Shown: piece by piece, positions 1 through 6,623 of the stretch
Layout of the letters: every line of letters begins with the position of its first letter
Numbering within the stretch: position 1 is the first letter of the stretch
Assembly: GCA_001438005.1 (NCBI GenBank)
Contig: LIBO01000015.1
Location: 1 to 11,710 of the forward strand
DNA length: 11,710 nucleotides
Direction of reading: 5' to 3'
Source of the DNA: Verrucomicrobia subdivision 6 bacterium BACL9 MAG-120507-bin52
GTDB lineage: Bacteria; Verrucomicrobiota; Verrucomicrobiia; Methylacidiphilales; Verrucolacustridaceae
Made by a program: the position numbers and the translations under genes
Notes under the pieces: model-generated
What the model was told of the DNA's origin: nothing
What the model saw: only the letters and a program-made list of their open reading frames with translations
Databases searched by the model: none

Positions 1-891
1 GGGAAGGGTGTGATCGGGATGAAGTCGAAGGAGGAGAAGGGGGAGGATGAGGAGACCGACTTTGTGGAGCATCTTTTTGCTGCATCTACCCACGATTACC
101 TGATGTTCTTTACGAGCGCGGGTCGGGTGTATGTGGAGAAGGTTTATGAGATTCCGGAAATGGGACGAACAGCGCGAGGAAAGTCGATCGCGAACGTGCT
201 GGCGCTCCAGCCGGGGGAAAAGATTGCGGCACTGATCTGCGTGCAGGAGTTTACGGACAAGCAGCACTTGGTCATGGCCACTTCCTCCGGAATCGTGAAG
301 AAAACCAACCTCTCGGATTACTCAAATTTCAGAAAGGGCGGAATCATTGGCATTAAGGTTGAGGCGGGGGATCAACTCATTGGGTGTGCTCTGACGAATG
401 GGAAGCAGGAAATTGTCTTAGTCACTTCCGAGGGGATGAGCCTGCGATTCCATGAAGATCAGCTACGGGATCAAGGTCGGGCCACGGTCGGGGTTTATGG
501 AATTCGACCTGAGAAAAAAGATAAGGTGGTCGGGGCGGCAGTGGTGGATCCCGAGGCGACTCTCTTGGTGGTGGGGGAAAACGGGGTCGGAAAGAGAACT
601 TCGTTTGAAGATTATCGAAGTCAGACCCGAGGAGGGAAGGGGATCATCACGATGAAGACCACCGATAAAACAGGGTTGGTCGCAGGAGCGATTTCGGTGA
701 AGGATGCGGACGAGATCATGATGATCACCGAGAAGGGGCAGATGGTAAGAACGAAGGTGAAGGATATTCGGGAGTCAGGCAGAAATACGCAGGGAGTTTA
801 TCTGGTTCGATTGCAGAAGGGGGATCGTCTGCAGGGTGTGGCCCGAGTGGTGGATACGGAGGAGGATGAGCAGCTTGAGTTAGGCACGTGA
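1..891 (+). CDS. gyrA: DNA gyrase subunit A, C-terminal domain (partial, 5' end outside window)
   Basis: This is the 3' part of gyrA; the frame is open from base 1, so about 296 residues are visible. GyrA is the breakage-reunion subunit of DNA gyrase, and this portion is the C-terminal beta-pinwheel that wraps DNA for negative supercoiling. The window opens with GKGV, which looks like the tail of the GyrA box (RRGGKG type) in the first blade, followed by FVEHLFAASTHDYLMFFT, typical of GyrA blade 1. Later blades show repeated signatures: GRTARGKSI, FRKGGIIGIK, GRATVGVYGIR, a second GyrA-box-like QTRGGKGI, and GRNTQGVYLVR. The protein ends in a mildly acidic tail (EEDEQLE), common for GyrA. The breakage-reunion domain with its catalytic tyrosine lies upstream and cannot be judged. 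A ParC/GrlA paralogue is possible, but the near-complete set of blades and the GyrA-box sequences favour GyrA. Confidence 0.95.
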   Translation, partial: GKGVIGMKSKEEKGEDEETDFVEHLFAASTHDYLMFFTSAGRVYVEKVYEIPEMGRTARGKSIANVLALQPGEKIAALICVQEFTDKQHLVMATSSGIVKKTNLSDYSNFRKGGIIGIKVEAGDQLIGCALTNGKQEIVLVTSEGMSLRFHEDQLRDQGRATVGVYGIRPEKKDKVVGAAVVDPEATLLVVGENGVGKRTSFEDYRSQTRGGKGIITMKTTDKTGLVAGAISVKDADEIMMITEKGQMVRTKVKDIRESGRNTQGVYLVRLQKGDRLQGVARVVDTEEDEQLELGT

Positions 892-1919
892 GACGATTCG
901 TAGGTTTGTTTTTCGGGTTCTGGGTGGTTGTCGGTACCAGTGGGGCAGACTCGCAGGCGCCCCTAGAGAGAATTGCTTTTGGCTCCTGTTATAAGCCTGA
1001 GAAAAAGGGTGGTGTTTGGGCGGGGGTAAGGAAGTTTGATCCCCAGCTTTGGATCTGGTTGGGGGACAATTTTTATCATGATTGGGCGAATGGAAAATAT
1101 GTCCGAACGAATGATGACCCGGACTCCTTTGCGAAAGGGTATCGAGCGCTGGGACGGAGTGAGGGAGTTCAGGCCCTTCAATCCTTAGCGGCCGATCGAG
1201 TGATGGCCACGTGGGACGATCACGATTTCGGCAAGAACGATGCTGGCAAGGAGTACGACCGGAAGGAGGAGTCTCGGAAAGCGTTTGCCAAGTTTTTCGG
1301 TGTCCCGGATCGACCAGACGGTATTTACAGCTCGCGCGATTTCGGGCCAGAGGGCAAGCGGGTGAGGGTGATTCTTTTGGACACCCGATATAATCGGGAT
1401 TCGCTTCCGCGTAAGGGCGAGGCGCTCTCAGACGGTGACATTTTGGGGGAGAGTCAGTGGAGTTGGCTGGGGGAGGAGCTAGCGCGGACTGGGGCGAACC
1501 TAATTATCCTAGGTTCCAGTATTCAATTTGTGTCGGAGCAGCACAGGTTTGAAAAGTGGGCCAATTTCCCAAAGGCAAAGGATCGAATGCTTGAACTTCT
1601 AAAGACGGTTCGTGCCCAAGGGGTCGTTTTTATTTCGGGGGATCGTCACCATGCCGAGATCTCCTGCCTTCCGGAGGGGCTAGTGGGCTACCCCCTCTAT
1701 GACATCACCTCGAGCGGGATTACGGAAGGGGGTGGGATCGGCAAGGAGGAGAATCGTTATCGAGTCGCTGATCTTTGGAATGCGAACAATTTCGGTGCAA
1801 TTCAAATTGATTGGTCACAAGCCAATCCGACGGTCTCATTGGAGATTCGAGATGAAAAGGGGAACGAGGTGCGGCAGGTTTCTTTCCCTTTTACTCAACT
1901 TGCCCTGCCCAAGCAGTAA
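888..1919 (+). CDS. PhoD-like secreted metallophosphatase (alkaline phosphatase D family)
   Basis: A 343-residue protein of the PhoD-like metallophosphatase family, which hydrolyses phosphomonoesters or phosphodiesters outside the cytoplasm. Residues 1-24 look like a Sec signal peptide: MRR, then a hydrophobic stretch FVGLFFGFWVVVG, with a likely cut after SGA or SQA. The mature part has family motifs in order: FGSC (31-34), LGDN (58-61), WDDHDFG (109-115), LLDTR (163-167) and GDRHHAE (251-257). The Cys, Asp, Asn and His residues in these motifs are the expected metal ligands. It lacks the extra N-terminal domain of Bacillus-type PhoD and has no Tat twin-arginine motif. The GTG start overlaps the gyrA stop as GTGA. 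No good Shine-Dalgarno site is visible, so translation may be coupled to gyrA. No later start would keep the signal peptide. The substrate is unknown, and the place between gyrA and nuo genes gives no hint. Confidence 0.88.
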   Translation: MRRFVGLFFGFWVVVGTSGADSQAPLERIAFGSCYKPEKKGGVWAGVRKFDPQLWIWLGDNFYHDWANGKYVRTNDDPDSFAKGYRALGRSEGVQALQSLAADRVMATWDDHDFGKNDAGKEYDRKEESRKAFAKFFGVPDRPDGIYSSRDFGPEGKRVRVILLDTRYNRDSLPRKGEALSDGDILGESQWSWLGEELARTGANLIILGSSIQFVSEQHRFEKWANFPKAKDRMLELLKTVRAQGVVFISGDRHHAEISCLPEGLVGYPLYDITSSGITEGGGIGKEENRYRVADLWNANNFGAIQIDWSQANPTVSLEIRDEKGNEVRQVSFPFTQLALPKQ

Positions 1920-1927
1920 TCTAACTT

Positions 1928-2512
1928 ATGGATATGCCATACGTTGTTCGTCGCCCTGAGCTGAACTTGTGGGAGAAGCTTTACCTTCCCTCCATCGTTG
2001 GAGGAATGTGGATCACTCTGGGTCACATGGCGAAAATGATTTTTGGACGATTATTTTCGCAGCAATCCGATGGGCCTCGCTCCTTGATGGATATGAGCGC
2101 GACGGGATTATTGACGATGCAGTATCCTGAGGAGAAGTGGCCTATGCCGGACGGATATCGCGGGGCACCCGTACTGGTGAAAGATCAAGAGGGCCGGGAA
2201 AAGTGTGTCTCATGCCAGCTTTGTGAGTTTGTCTGCCCCCCTCGGGCGATTCGTATCACCCCTGGAGCCATTGCGGGATCCGATCCCTATGCCAACGTGG
2301 AAAAGCGCCCCCGGGAGTTCGATATTGATATGCTCCGCTGCATTTACTGCGGAATGTGTGAAGAAGTATGTCCGGAGGAGGCAATTTATCTTACGAAGGA
2401 GCAGCCCATCTTTGTTGGCACAAGTCGCGCAGGGATGGTCCGGAACAAGGAGGAGTTATACCGACTGGGTGGCGTGATGGATCGTCCAATTCAGAAGTGG
2501 CGCGGTAAGTAG
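1928..2512 (+). CDS. nuoI: NADH-quinone oxidoreductase subunit I (two-[4Fe-4S] subunit)
   Basis: This 194-residue protein is the complex I subunit that carries clusters N6a and N6b and passes electrons towards N2 and quinone. Two CxxCxxCxxxCP motifs hold the clusters: Cys93, 96, 99, 103 and Cys138, 141, 144, 148. The amphipathic N-terminal region (GGMWITLGHMAKMIFGR) is typical of NuoI, where it lies on the membrane surface. The length is a little above the E. coli protein (180). The ATG lies 8 bases after the phosphatase stop and has no clear Shine-Dalgarno sequence; Met3 at 1934 is an alternative start. It heads the nuoI-N run here, although nuoH normally precedes nuoI. A non-complex-I ferredoxin is unlikely because nuoJ-N follow directly. 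Confidence 0.95.
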   Translation: MDMPYVVRRPELNLWEKLYLPSIVGGMWITLGHMAKMIFGRLFSQQSDGPRSLMDMSATGLLTMQYPEEKWPMPDGYRGAPVLVKDQEGREKCVSCQLCEFVCPPRAIRITPGAIAGSDPYANVEKRPREFDIDMLRCIYCGMCEEVCPEEAIYLTKEQPIFVGTSRAGMVRNKEELYRLGGVMDRPIQKWRGK

Positions 2513-2519
2513 CTCCAGA

Positions 2520-2529
2520 GGTCGCGACC
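2520..2529. repeat. 10-base perfect palindrome in the nuoI-nuoJ gap
   Basis: GGTCGCGACC reads the same on both strands and ends two bases before the nuoJ ATG, covering the usual ribosome-binding position. It could be a DNA-binding half-site pair or simple chance. It is too short to form a strong RNA hairpin because any loop would use up the centre. Confidence 0.3.
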
Positions 2530-2531
2530 GG

Positions 2532-3038
2532 ATGGAGGCTATTTTCTTCTGGGTGCTAGCCGTAGGGTTGTTGGTATCCGCTACTGCCCTAGTGGCATTT
2601 CGAAATCCGGTAACCAACGCGGTGTGTTTGGTGGTGGCGCTGGTGATGCAGGCGGCTCTTTTTATTACCCTCGAATCCTTTTTCTTGGCCGCGGTTCAGG
2701 TGATTGTTTATGCGGGGGCGGTCATGGTTCTCTTTCTTTTCGTCATCATGTTGCTGGATGTAAGGGAAGAAGCGCGCCGCCGAATCTCAAGGCCTCTGAT
2801 GGTCGGGGTGATTGGGATTGGGGGAGGGGCAGTTTTTGGAGCGACAAAGATTTCCTCACTTTTCCCTTCGTCTGACAAAATCTTGCACTGGGGGCAGAGT
2901 GGGGGAGGCGGGGGGGCCAAGGAGCTCGGGCGGCTGCTTTTCACGTCTTACAGTCCCCTCTTTCTATCGACAGGTGTCTTATTGCTGGTGGCGACGATCG
3001 GGGTGGTCGTCCTCTGTCGAAAGGATCCAGAAGTATGA
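2532..3038 (+). CDS. nuoJ: NADH-quinone oxidoreductase subunit J
   Basis: This 168-residue membrane subunit of complex I sits between the quinone site and the antiporter-like subunits. Five hydrophobic segments are visible. The third, VQVIVYAGAVMVLFLFVIML (56-75), is the hallmark NuoJ helix: it includes Tyr60 and Gly62 at the pi-bulge that links quinone reduction to proton movement. FRNPVTNAVCLV (23-34) is also typical. A glycine run (GQSGGGGGAK, 121-130) lies in the loop before the last helix, encoded by a run of seven G at 2910-2916. The C-terminus (CRKDPEV) is short. The ATG follows nuoI after 19 bases, with a weak upstream AGAGG, and the stop overlaps nuoK as ATGA. The protein is slightly shorter than the E. 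coli one (184). Confidence 0.93.
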   Translation: MEAIFFWVLAVGLLVSATALVAFRNPVTNAVCLVVALVMQAALFITLESFFLAAVQVIVYAGAVMVLFLFVIMLLDVREEARRRISRPLMVGVIGIGGGAVFGATKISSLFPSSDKILHWGQSGGGGGAKELGRLLFTSYSPLFLSTGVLLLVATIGVVVLCRKDPEV

Positions 3039-3349
3039 TTTTTGGCGAAGTCACCTTGGGGCACTATCTAGCCCTCAGCTCGCTTCTTTTCCTCATCGGC
3101 CTGGCCGGGGTGCTTTTGCGCAGAAGCCTCCTCATTGTCATGATGTCGCTGGAGCTACTTCTCAATGCGGCCAATTTAGCTTTGGTGGCGGTGGGCAGAT
3201 TCCAAGGATTACCTGACCCACAAGTCGCCGTGTTTTTCGTGATTACCGTGGCGGCGGCCGAGGTTTCCCTTGGCCTGGCGATTCTCGTGGCCATCTTTCG
3301 AATCCAGAAAACTACTGCGGCTGATCAACTTTCAACCTTACGATTTTAA
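3035..3349 (+). CDS. nuoK: NADH-quinone oxidoreductase subunit K
   Basis: This 104-residue, three-helix membrane subunit is homologous to MrpC of Na+/H+ antiporters and forms part of the proton path between NuoJ and NuoN. The two membrane glutamates known to be important in E. coli (Glu36 and Glu72) are present as Glu40 in MMSLELLLNAANLALV and Glu76 in TVAAAEVSLGLAILV. The length matches the family (about 100). The ATG overlaps the nuoJ stop (ATGA). A good Shine-Dalgarno sequence, AAGGA at 3021-3025, lies 9 bases upstream inside nuoJ, which fixes this start. The stop codon shares one base with the nuoL start (TAATG). Confidence 0.96.
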   Translation: MIFGEVTLGHYLALSSLLFLIGLAGVLLRRSLLIVMMSLELLLNAANLALVAVGRFQGLPDPQVAVFFVITVAAAEVSLGLAILVAIFRIQKTTAADQLSTLRF

Positions 3350-5154
3350 TGCTGGCCTATACTCCTTACCTCATTTTGCTTTTGCCTTTGCTGGCGGCGG
3401 TTTCGATCCGAATCTTTCTGCACCCGTTTCCCCGCATTTCCGTGGCAGTTTCTACTTTGGCTTGTCTGGGGAGTTTTGTCGGATCGCTGAGTCTCCTTGT
3501 TTTTGGGTCGGTCCTGGGTGGCGTCGCGGCTCCCTCTTTGCCTTGGGTGGAGGTGGCTGGCTTCCGGGCGAATTTCGGGTTGATGGGTGATCCTTTAGCT
3601 CGGGGAATGGCGACGCTGGTTTCGGGCGTTGCTTTTTTGGTTCATTTGTACTCGATTGGATATCTGGAAAAGGATCCCAGTCGCAGCCGATTCTTTGCCG
3701 AACTGTCGCTCTTTGTCTTTTCGATGTTGGGCATTGTCTTGGCGGACAACTTGGTCTCGATGTTTATTTTTTGGGAGTTGGTGGGATTAAGCTCTTACCT
3801 CCTCATCGGTTTTTGGGTGGAGCGCCCGGCGGCTGGGTCGGCGGCCAACAAAGCTTTTTTGGTCAATCGAGTGGGTGACTTTGGTTTTATGCTCGGGATT
3901 TTGGGCGTTTGGGCGCTGTTGGGGACTTTTCACTTTTCCGAATTTTCGGCTCGGGTCAGCGAGTTGCCCGTCGGATGGGGCGTGACTGCGGTTGGGTTAG
4001 GCCTCTTTTGTGGTTGTTTGGGTAAGTCCGCTCAATTTCCTTTGCACGTCTGGTTGCCTGACTCGATGGAGGGTCCAACCCCTGTCTCGTCCCTTTTGCA
4101 TGCCGCGACGATGGTGGTGGCAGGGGTGTATATGCTGATACGGGTCTTGCCGATCCTTGAGTTAAGTCAGGTCACTATGATGACGATAGCCTGGGTAGGT
4201 GGTTTGATGACCCTTTTCCCGGCTCTGATCGCCTGCCAGCAAAATGATATGAAAAGAATCTTAGCTTACTCGACCCTTTCCGAGATCGCTTACATGGTCA
4301 TGGCGGTGGGGTTGGGGGTTTCAGGCCCAGCGATGTACCACTTGATGACCCACGCATTCTTTAAGTGTCTCCTTTTCTTGGCGGCAGGATCGGTCATTCA
4401 TGGCTGCCATGGGGAGCAGGATATATGGAAGATGGGGGGTCTGGGGAAGCGGATGCCGTTCACGGCGTCGGTTCTTCTTTTGGGAACCTTGGCGCTTTGT
4501 GGAATCCCACCTGTCTCTGGGTTTTGGAGTAAGGACGCGATTTTTGCGGCGACGGCCCACTCTCCTGGTTTAGCGGCGGTTTCCATGGCGGCCGGTTTCT
4601 TTACCTCCTTTTTCATGTTGCGAATGATTTTGGTGGCTTTTGGGGGGGAGCCGAAAAATGAGGCGGCCCGCCAGGCGCATGAGGGGAGCTTTTGGATGAT
4701 TGCCCCGATGGCGATTCTGGCGGTGCTGTCGGTCTTGAGCGGGCTGGTTCCAGTGGAGAAGTTTTTGGGGATTTCGCCCGAAGAGGGACATGCCCCCTGG
4801 ACGCTTTGGTTGTCCTTACTGGTGGCTCTGGCTGGTTTTGTGCCGGCTTATCGCTTGTACCGCCATGCTCCGCAAGACCCCATCAACGTCGCGATTCTCC
4901 GGTACAAGTTTTATGTGGACGAGTTTTATCAGCGGGCACTGATTTCCACGCAAGATGCTATGGCCAAGGTGACAGATGCATTTGAGGGGTGGGTCGTGCG
5001 GGGCTTTTTGGTGCGCGGCTCGGGGGTAGTCGCTCGAGCCTCCGGGCAAGGTTTGCGGCTGGTTCAGTGCGGGCAGGTCCAGGTGTATGCCGGTCTCTTC
5101 ATTTTAGGAGTCTTTTTTCTGCTGGGTTGGCTTTGGCGGGGGGGATCCATGTGA
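3349..5154 (+). CDS. nuoL: NADH-quinone oxidoreductase subunit L (distal antiporter-like subunit)
   Basis: This 601-residue protein is the distal proton-pumping subunit of complex I, related to MrpA; the E. coli protein is 613 residues. All key charged residues are present: Glu143 in FWELVGLSSYLL (TM5), Lys226 in GKSAQFPLHVWLPDS (the broken helix TM7), His251 in LLHAATMVVAGVY, Lys302 in NDMKRILAYSTLSEIAYM, His331 and His335 in YHLMTHAFFKCLLF, and Lys395 in GFWSKDAI (TM12). The C-terminal part, KFYVDEFYQ (520-528) followed by a long helix and a final membrane segment, fits the horizontal helix HL and TM16. The start shares one base with the nuoK stop, and no Shine-Dalgarno site is visible, so translation probably depends on termination and restart. 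The protein appears fully functional. Confidence 0.96.
   Translation: MLAYTPYLILLLPLLAAVSIRIFLHPFPRISVAVSTLACLGSFVGSLSLLVFGSVLGGVAAPSLPWVEVAGFRANFGLMGDPLARGMATLVSGVAFLVHLYSIGYLEKDPSRSRFFAELSLFVFSMLGIVLADNLVSMFIFWELVGLSSYLLIGFWVERPAAGSAANKAFLVNRVGDFGFMLGILGVWALLGTFHFSEFSARVSELPVGWGVTAVGLGLFCGCLGKSAQFPLHVWLPDSMEGPTPVSSLLHAATMVVAGVYMLIRVLPILELSQVTMMTIAWVGGLMTLFPALIACQQNDMKRILAYSTLSEIAYMVMAVGLGVSGPAMYHLMTHAFFKCLLFLAAGSVIHGCHGEQDIWKMGGLGKRMPFTASVLLLGTLALCGIPPVSGFWSKDAIFAATAHSPGLAAVSMAAGFFTSFFMLRMILVAFGGEPKNEAARQAHEGSFWMIAPMAILAVLSVLSGLVPVEKFLGISPEEGHAPWTLWLSLLVALAGFVPAYRLYRHAPQDPINVAILRYKFYVDEFYQRALISTQDAMAKVTDAFEGWVVRGFLVRGSGVVARASGQGLRLVQCGQVQVYAGLFILGVFFLLGWLWRGGSM
5138..5145 (+). promoter_or_regulatory. 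Ribosome-binding site deciding the nuoM start
   Basis: A purine run (GGGGGGGA) at the end of nuoL lies 8 bases before ATG 5154 and 5 bases before GTG 5151. The spacing favours ATG 5154 and argues against the much longer open frame that begins at 4989 inside nuoL. Confidence 0.55.
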
Positions 5155-6623
5155 TGACCTTGGCTTGGACACTACTTGCTCTGCTTGTGCTGCCGTTGAT
5201 CGGGGTGGCGGCCATTTGCCTCGGGGCCGCTCCGCGTAAGACCGCGCTGGGGGTGTCTCTTTGCAATTTGATTCCGGGCTTTCTTGCTTTTGGGGTGGTG
5301 TTGCGGGAGGGAGAGCTGCTGTTTGGAGCGGAGGCGAGTATGATACGAGAGGTATTTCCCGTGCAGTTTCGGTTAGGCATGGATGGGCTGAGCATGGCGC
5401 TGGTCGGTTTGACCTTGGTGGTGACTCTCGCGGCGATGGGAGTGGCGCCGGCTGAGGTCAAGCGGGCCAAAGAGTATTACATCTGCCTTCTTCTGGTTGG
5501 ATTAGGGGGATTGGGTGCTTTTCTATCGCTCGATCTATTTTATTTCTTCTCCTTTCATGAGGTGGCTCTGATTCCAAGTTTTCTGCTGATTGGAATCTGG
5601 GGGCAGGGGGATCGGACGGGTGCGGCTTGGAGAATGACTCTTTATTTAATGTTGGGCAGTTTAGTGCTTTTGGTGGGTCTAATTGGTCTGGTCTGGGCAG
5701 CACCCGAAACCGCCCGCTCACTGGATTGGAGAATGTTAGGGGAGACTTTGCGAGCCAATCCGATCCCTGGCCCACAGCAAACTTGGCTGGCCGCTCTGCT
5801 GTTGGTGGGATTTGGGACGTTGGTTTCCTTAGTGCCATTTCATAGTTGGGCCCCGGGGGGATATGCATCGGCGCCTGCTCCAGCCGCCATGCTTCATGCC
5901 GGGGTACTGAAAAAGTTTGGTTTATATGGGCTACTGCGACTCGCCTTGCCATTGACTCCAATCGGCTGGAAAGAATTGAGCTGGCTGGTGGGAATCCTCT
6001 TAGCGGGAAATATCCTCTACTTGGGATTTGTCTCACTGGCCCAGCGAGATTTCCGATGGTTGTTAGGTTTTTCCAGTGCCATGCATATGGGCACCATCTT
6101 TTTGGGGTTAATTGGTGGGACAGTTCTCGGGCTGGGAGGCGCACTGCTGTTGATGGTGGGGCATGGCTTGAGTGCGGCCTTAGGATTTGCCGTGGCCGGA
6201 GAGATCGGACACCGCACGGGAACGACCTGGATGCAGGATTTAGGGGGGCTGGCAAAGCGAGCACCGAAGCTTTGGTTTTACCTGATGATTGCCGGCATGG
6301 CTTCGATCGGGTTACCGGGATTGGCCAACTTTTCGGGTGAAATCTTAATCTTTTTCGGGGCGTGGTCGGCTCATCCTGTCCTGGTTGGAATTGCGGCCTG
6401 GGGGGTTGTGCTGTCTTCCGTGGCGATGTTGCGGGCGATTCGCAGCATCTCCACAGGCCCCGTGCCCTCCCATCTGGCGGCAAAAGAGATCACCGATCTC
6501 AGGGGAGCGAAAGAGGTTTGGCCCATGGCTCTCTTGACCTTTTTCCTCTTGGCGATTGGTCTTGTTCCGAATCTGATCTTGGGCCCGGCGAGGCCAGTCC
6601 TTGAGAGGATTCTGCAACCATGA
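5154..6623 (+). CDS. nuoM: NADH-quinone oxidoreductase subunit M, divergent (lacks the TM7 lysine)
   Basis: This 489-residue antiporter-like subunit of complex I (E. coli NuoM is 509) lies between NuoN and NuoL in the membrane arm. The start is ATG 5154, sharing one base with the nuoL stop (TGATG); GTG 5151 is an alternative. Intact features, by recalled alignment to E. coli: Glu136 in FHEVALIP (Glu144), Lys254 in GVLKKFGLYGLLR (Lys265), His311 in SSAMHMG (His322), His337 in VGHGLSAAL (His348) and Glu396 in NFSGEILIFFG (Glu407). Oddly, the TM7 motif KxPxVPxHxWLPDAH reads LVSLVPFHSWAPGGY at 223-237, so Leu223 replaces the essential Lys234. The DIKRLIAY motif reads DFRWLLGF at 299-306. An extra Lys253 lies beside Lys254. 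Position and overall sequence still identify NuoM, and it reads without frameshift. Confidence 0.9.
   Translation: MTLAWTLLALLVLPLIGVAAICLGAAPRKTALGVSLCNLIPGFLAFGVVLREGELLFGAEASMIREVFPVQFRLGMDGLSMALVGLTLVVTLAAMGVAPAEVKRAKEYYICLLLVGLGGLGAFLSLDLFYFFSFHEVALIPSFLLIGIWGQGDRTGAAWRMTLYLMLGSLVLLVGLIGLVWAAPETARSLDWRMLGETLRANPIPGPQQTWLAALLLVGFGTLVSLVPFHSWAPGGYASAPAPAAMLHAGVLKKFGLYGLLRLALPLTPIGWKELSWLVGILLAGNILYLGFVSLAQRDFRWLLGFSSAMHMGTIFLGLIGGTVLGLGGALLLMVGHGLSAALGFAVAGEIGHRTGTTWMQDLGGLAKRAPKLWFYLMIAGMASIGLPGLANFSGEILIFFGAWSAHPVLVGIAAWGVVLSSVAMLRAIRSISTGPVPSHLAAKEITDLRGAKEVWPMALLTFFLLAIGLVPNLILGPARPVLERILQP

Noticed and set aside
888..950. Tat export signal for the PhoD-like phosphatase
   Set aside because: The start MRRFVG has two arginines but not the S/T-R-R-x-F-L pattern (Phe follows the pair directly), and it has a short ordinary Sec-like hydrophobic core.
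2901..2916. G-rich run (seven G at 2910-2916) in nuoJ as a possible programmed frameshift or phase-variation tract
   Set aside because: The frame stays open through it to a normal NuoJ end and nuoK overlap, and it codes a plain Gly-rich loop; seven G alone is weak evidence.
2812..3216. 134-residue plus-strand frame across nuoJ and nuoK
   Set aside because: It lies in another frame of two well-identified genes, with shadow-type composition.
4989..5153. Upstream extension of the nuoM frame by 55 residues into nuoL
   Set aside because: The extension is Arg/Gly/Ala-rich, unlike a NuoM N-terminus, and overlaps the conserved end of nuoL. ATG 5154 has a good ribosome-binding site and gives the usual NuoM start.
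5458..6483. 341-residue open frame on the minus strand opposite nuoM
   Set aside because: It lies antisense to a clearly conserved membrane protein gene, its composition is rich in Pro/Ser/Arg as expected of a GC-biased shadow frame, and it shows no recognisable motif.
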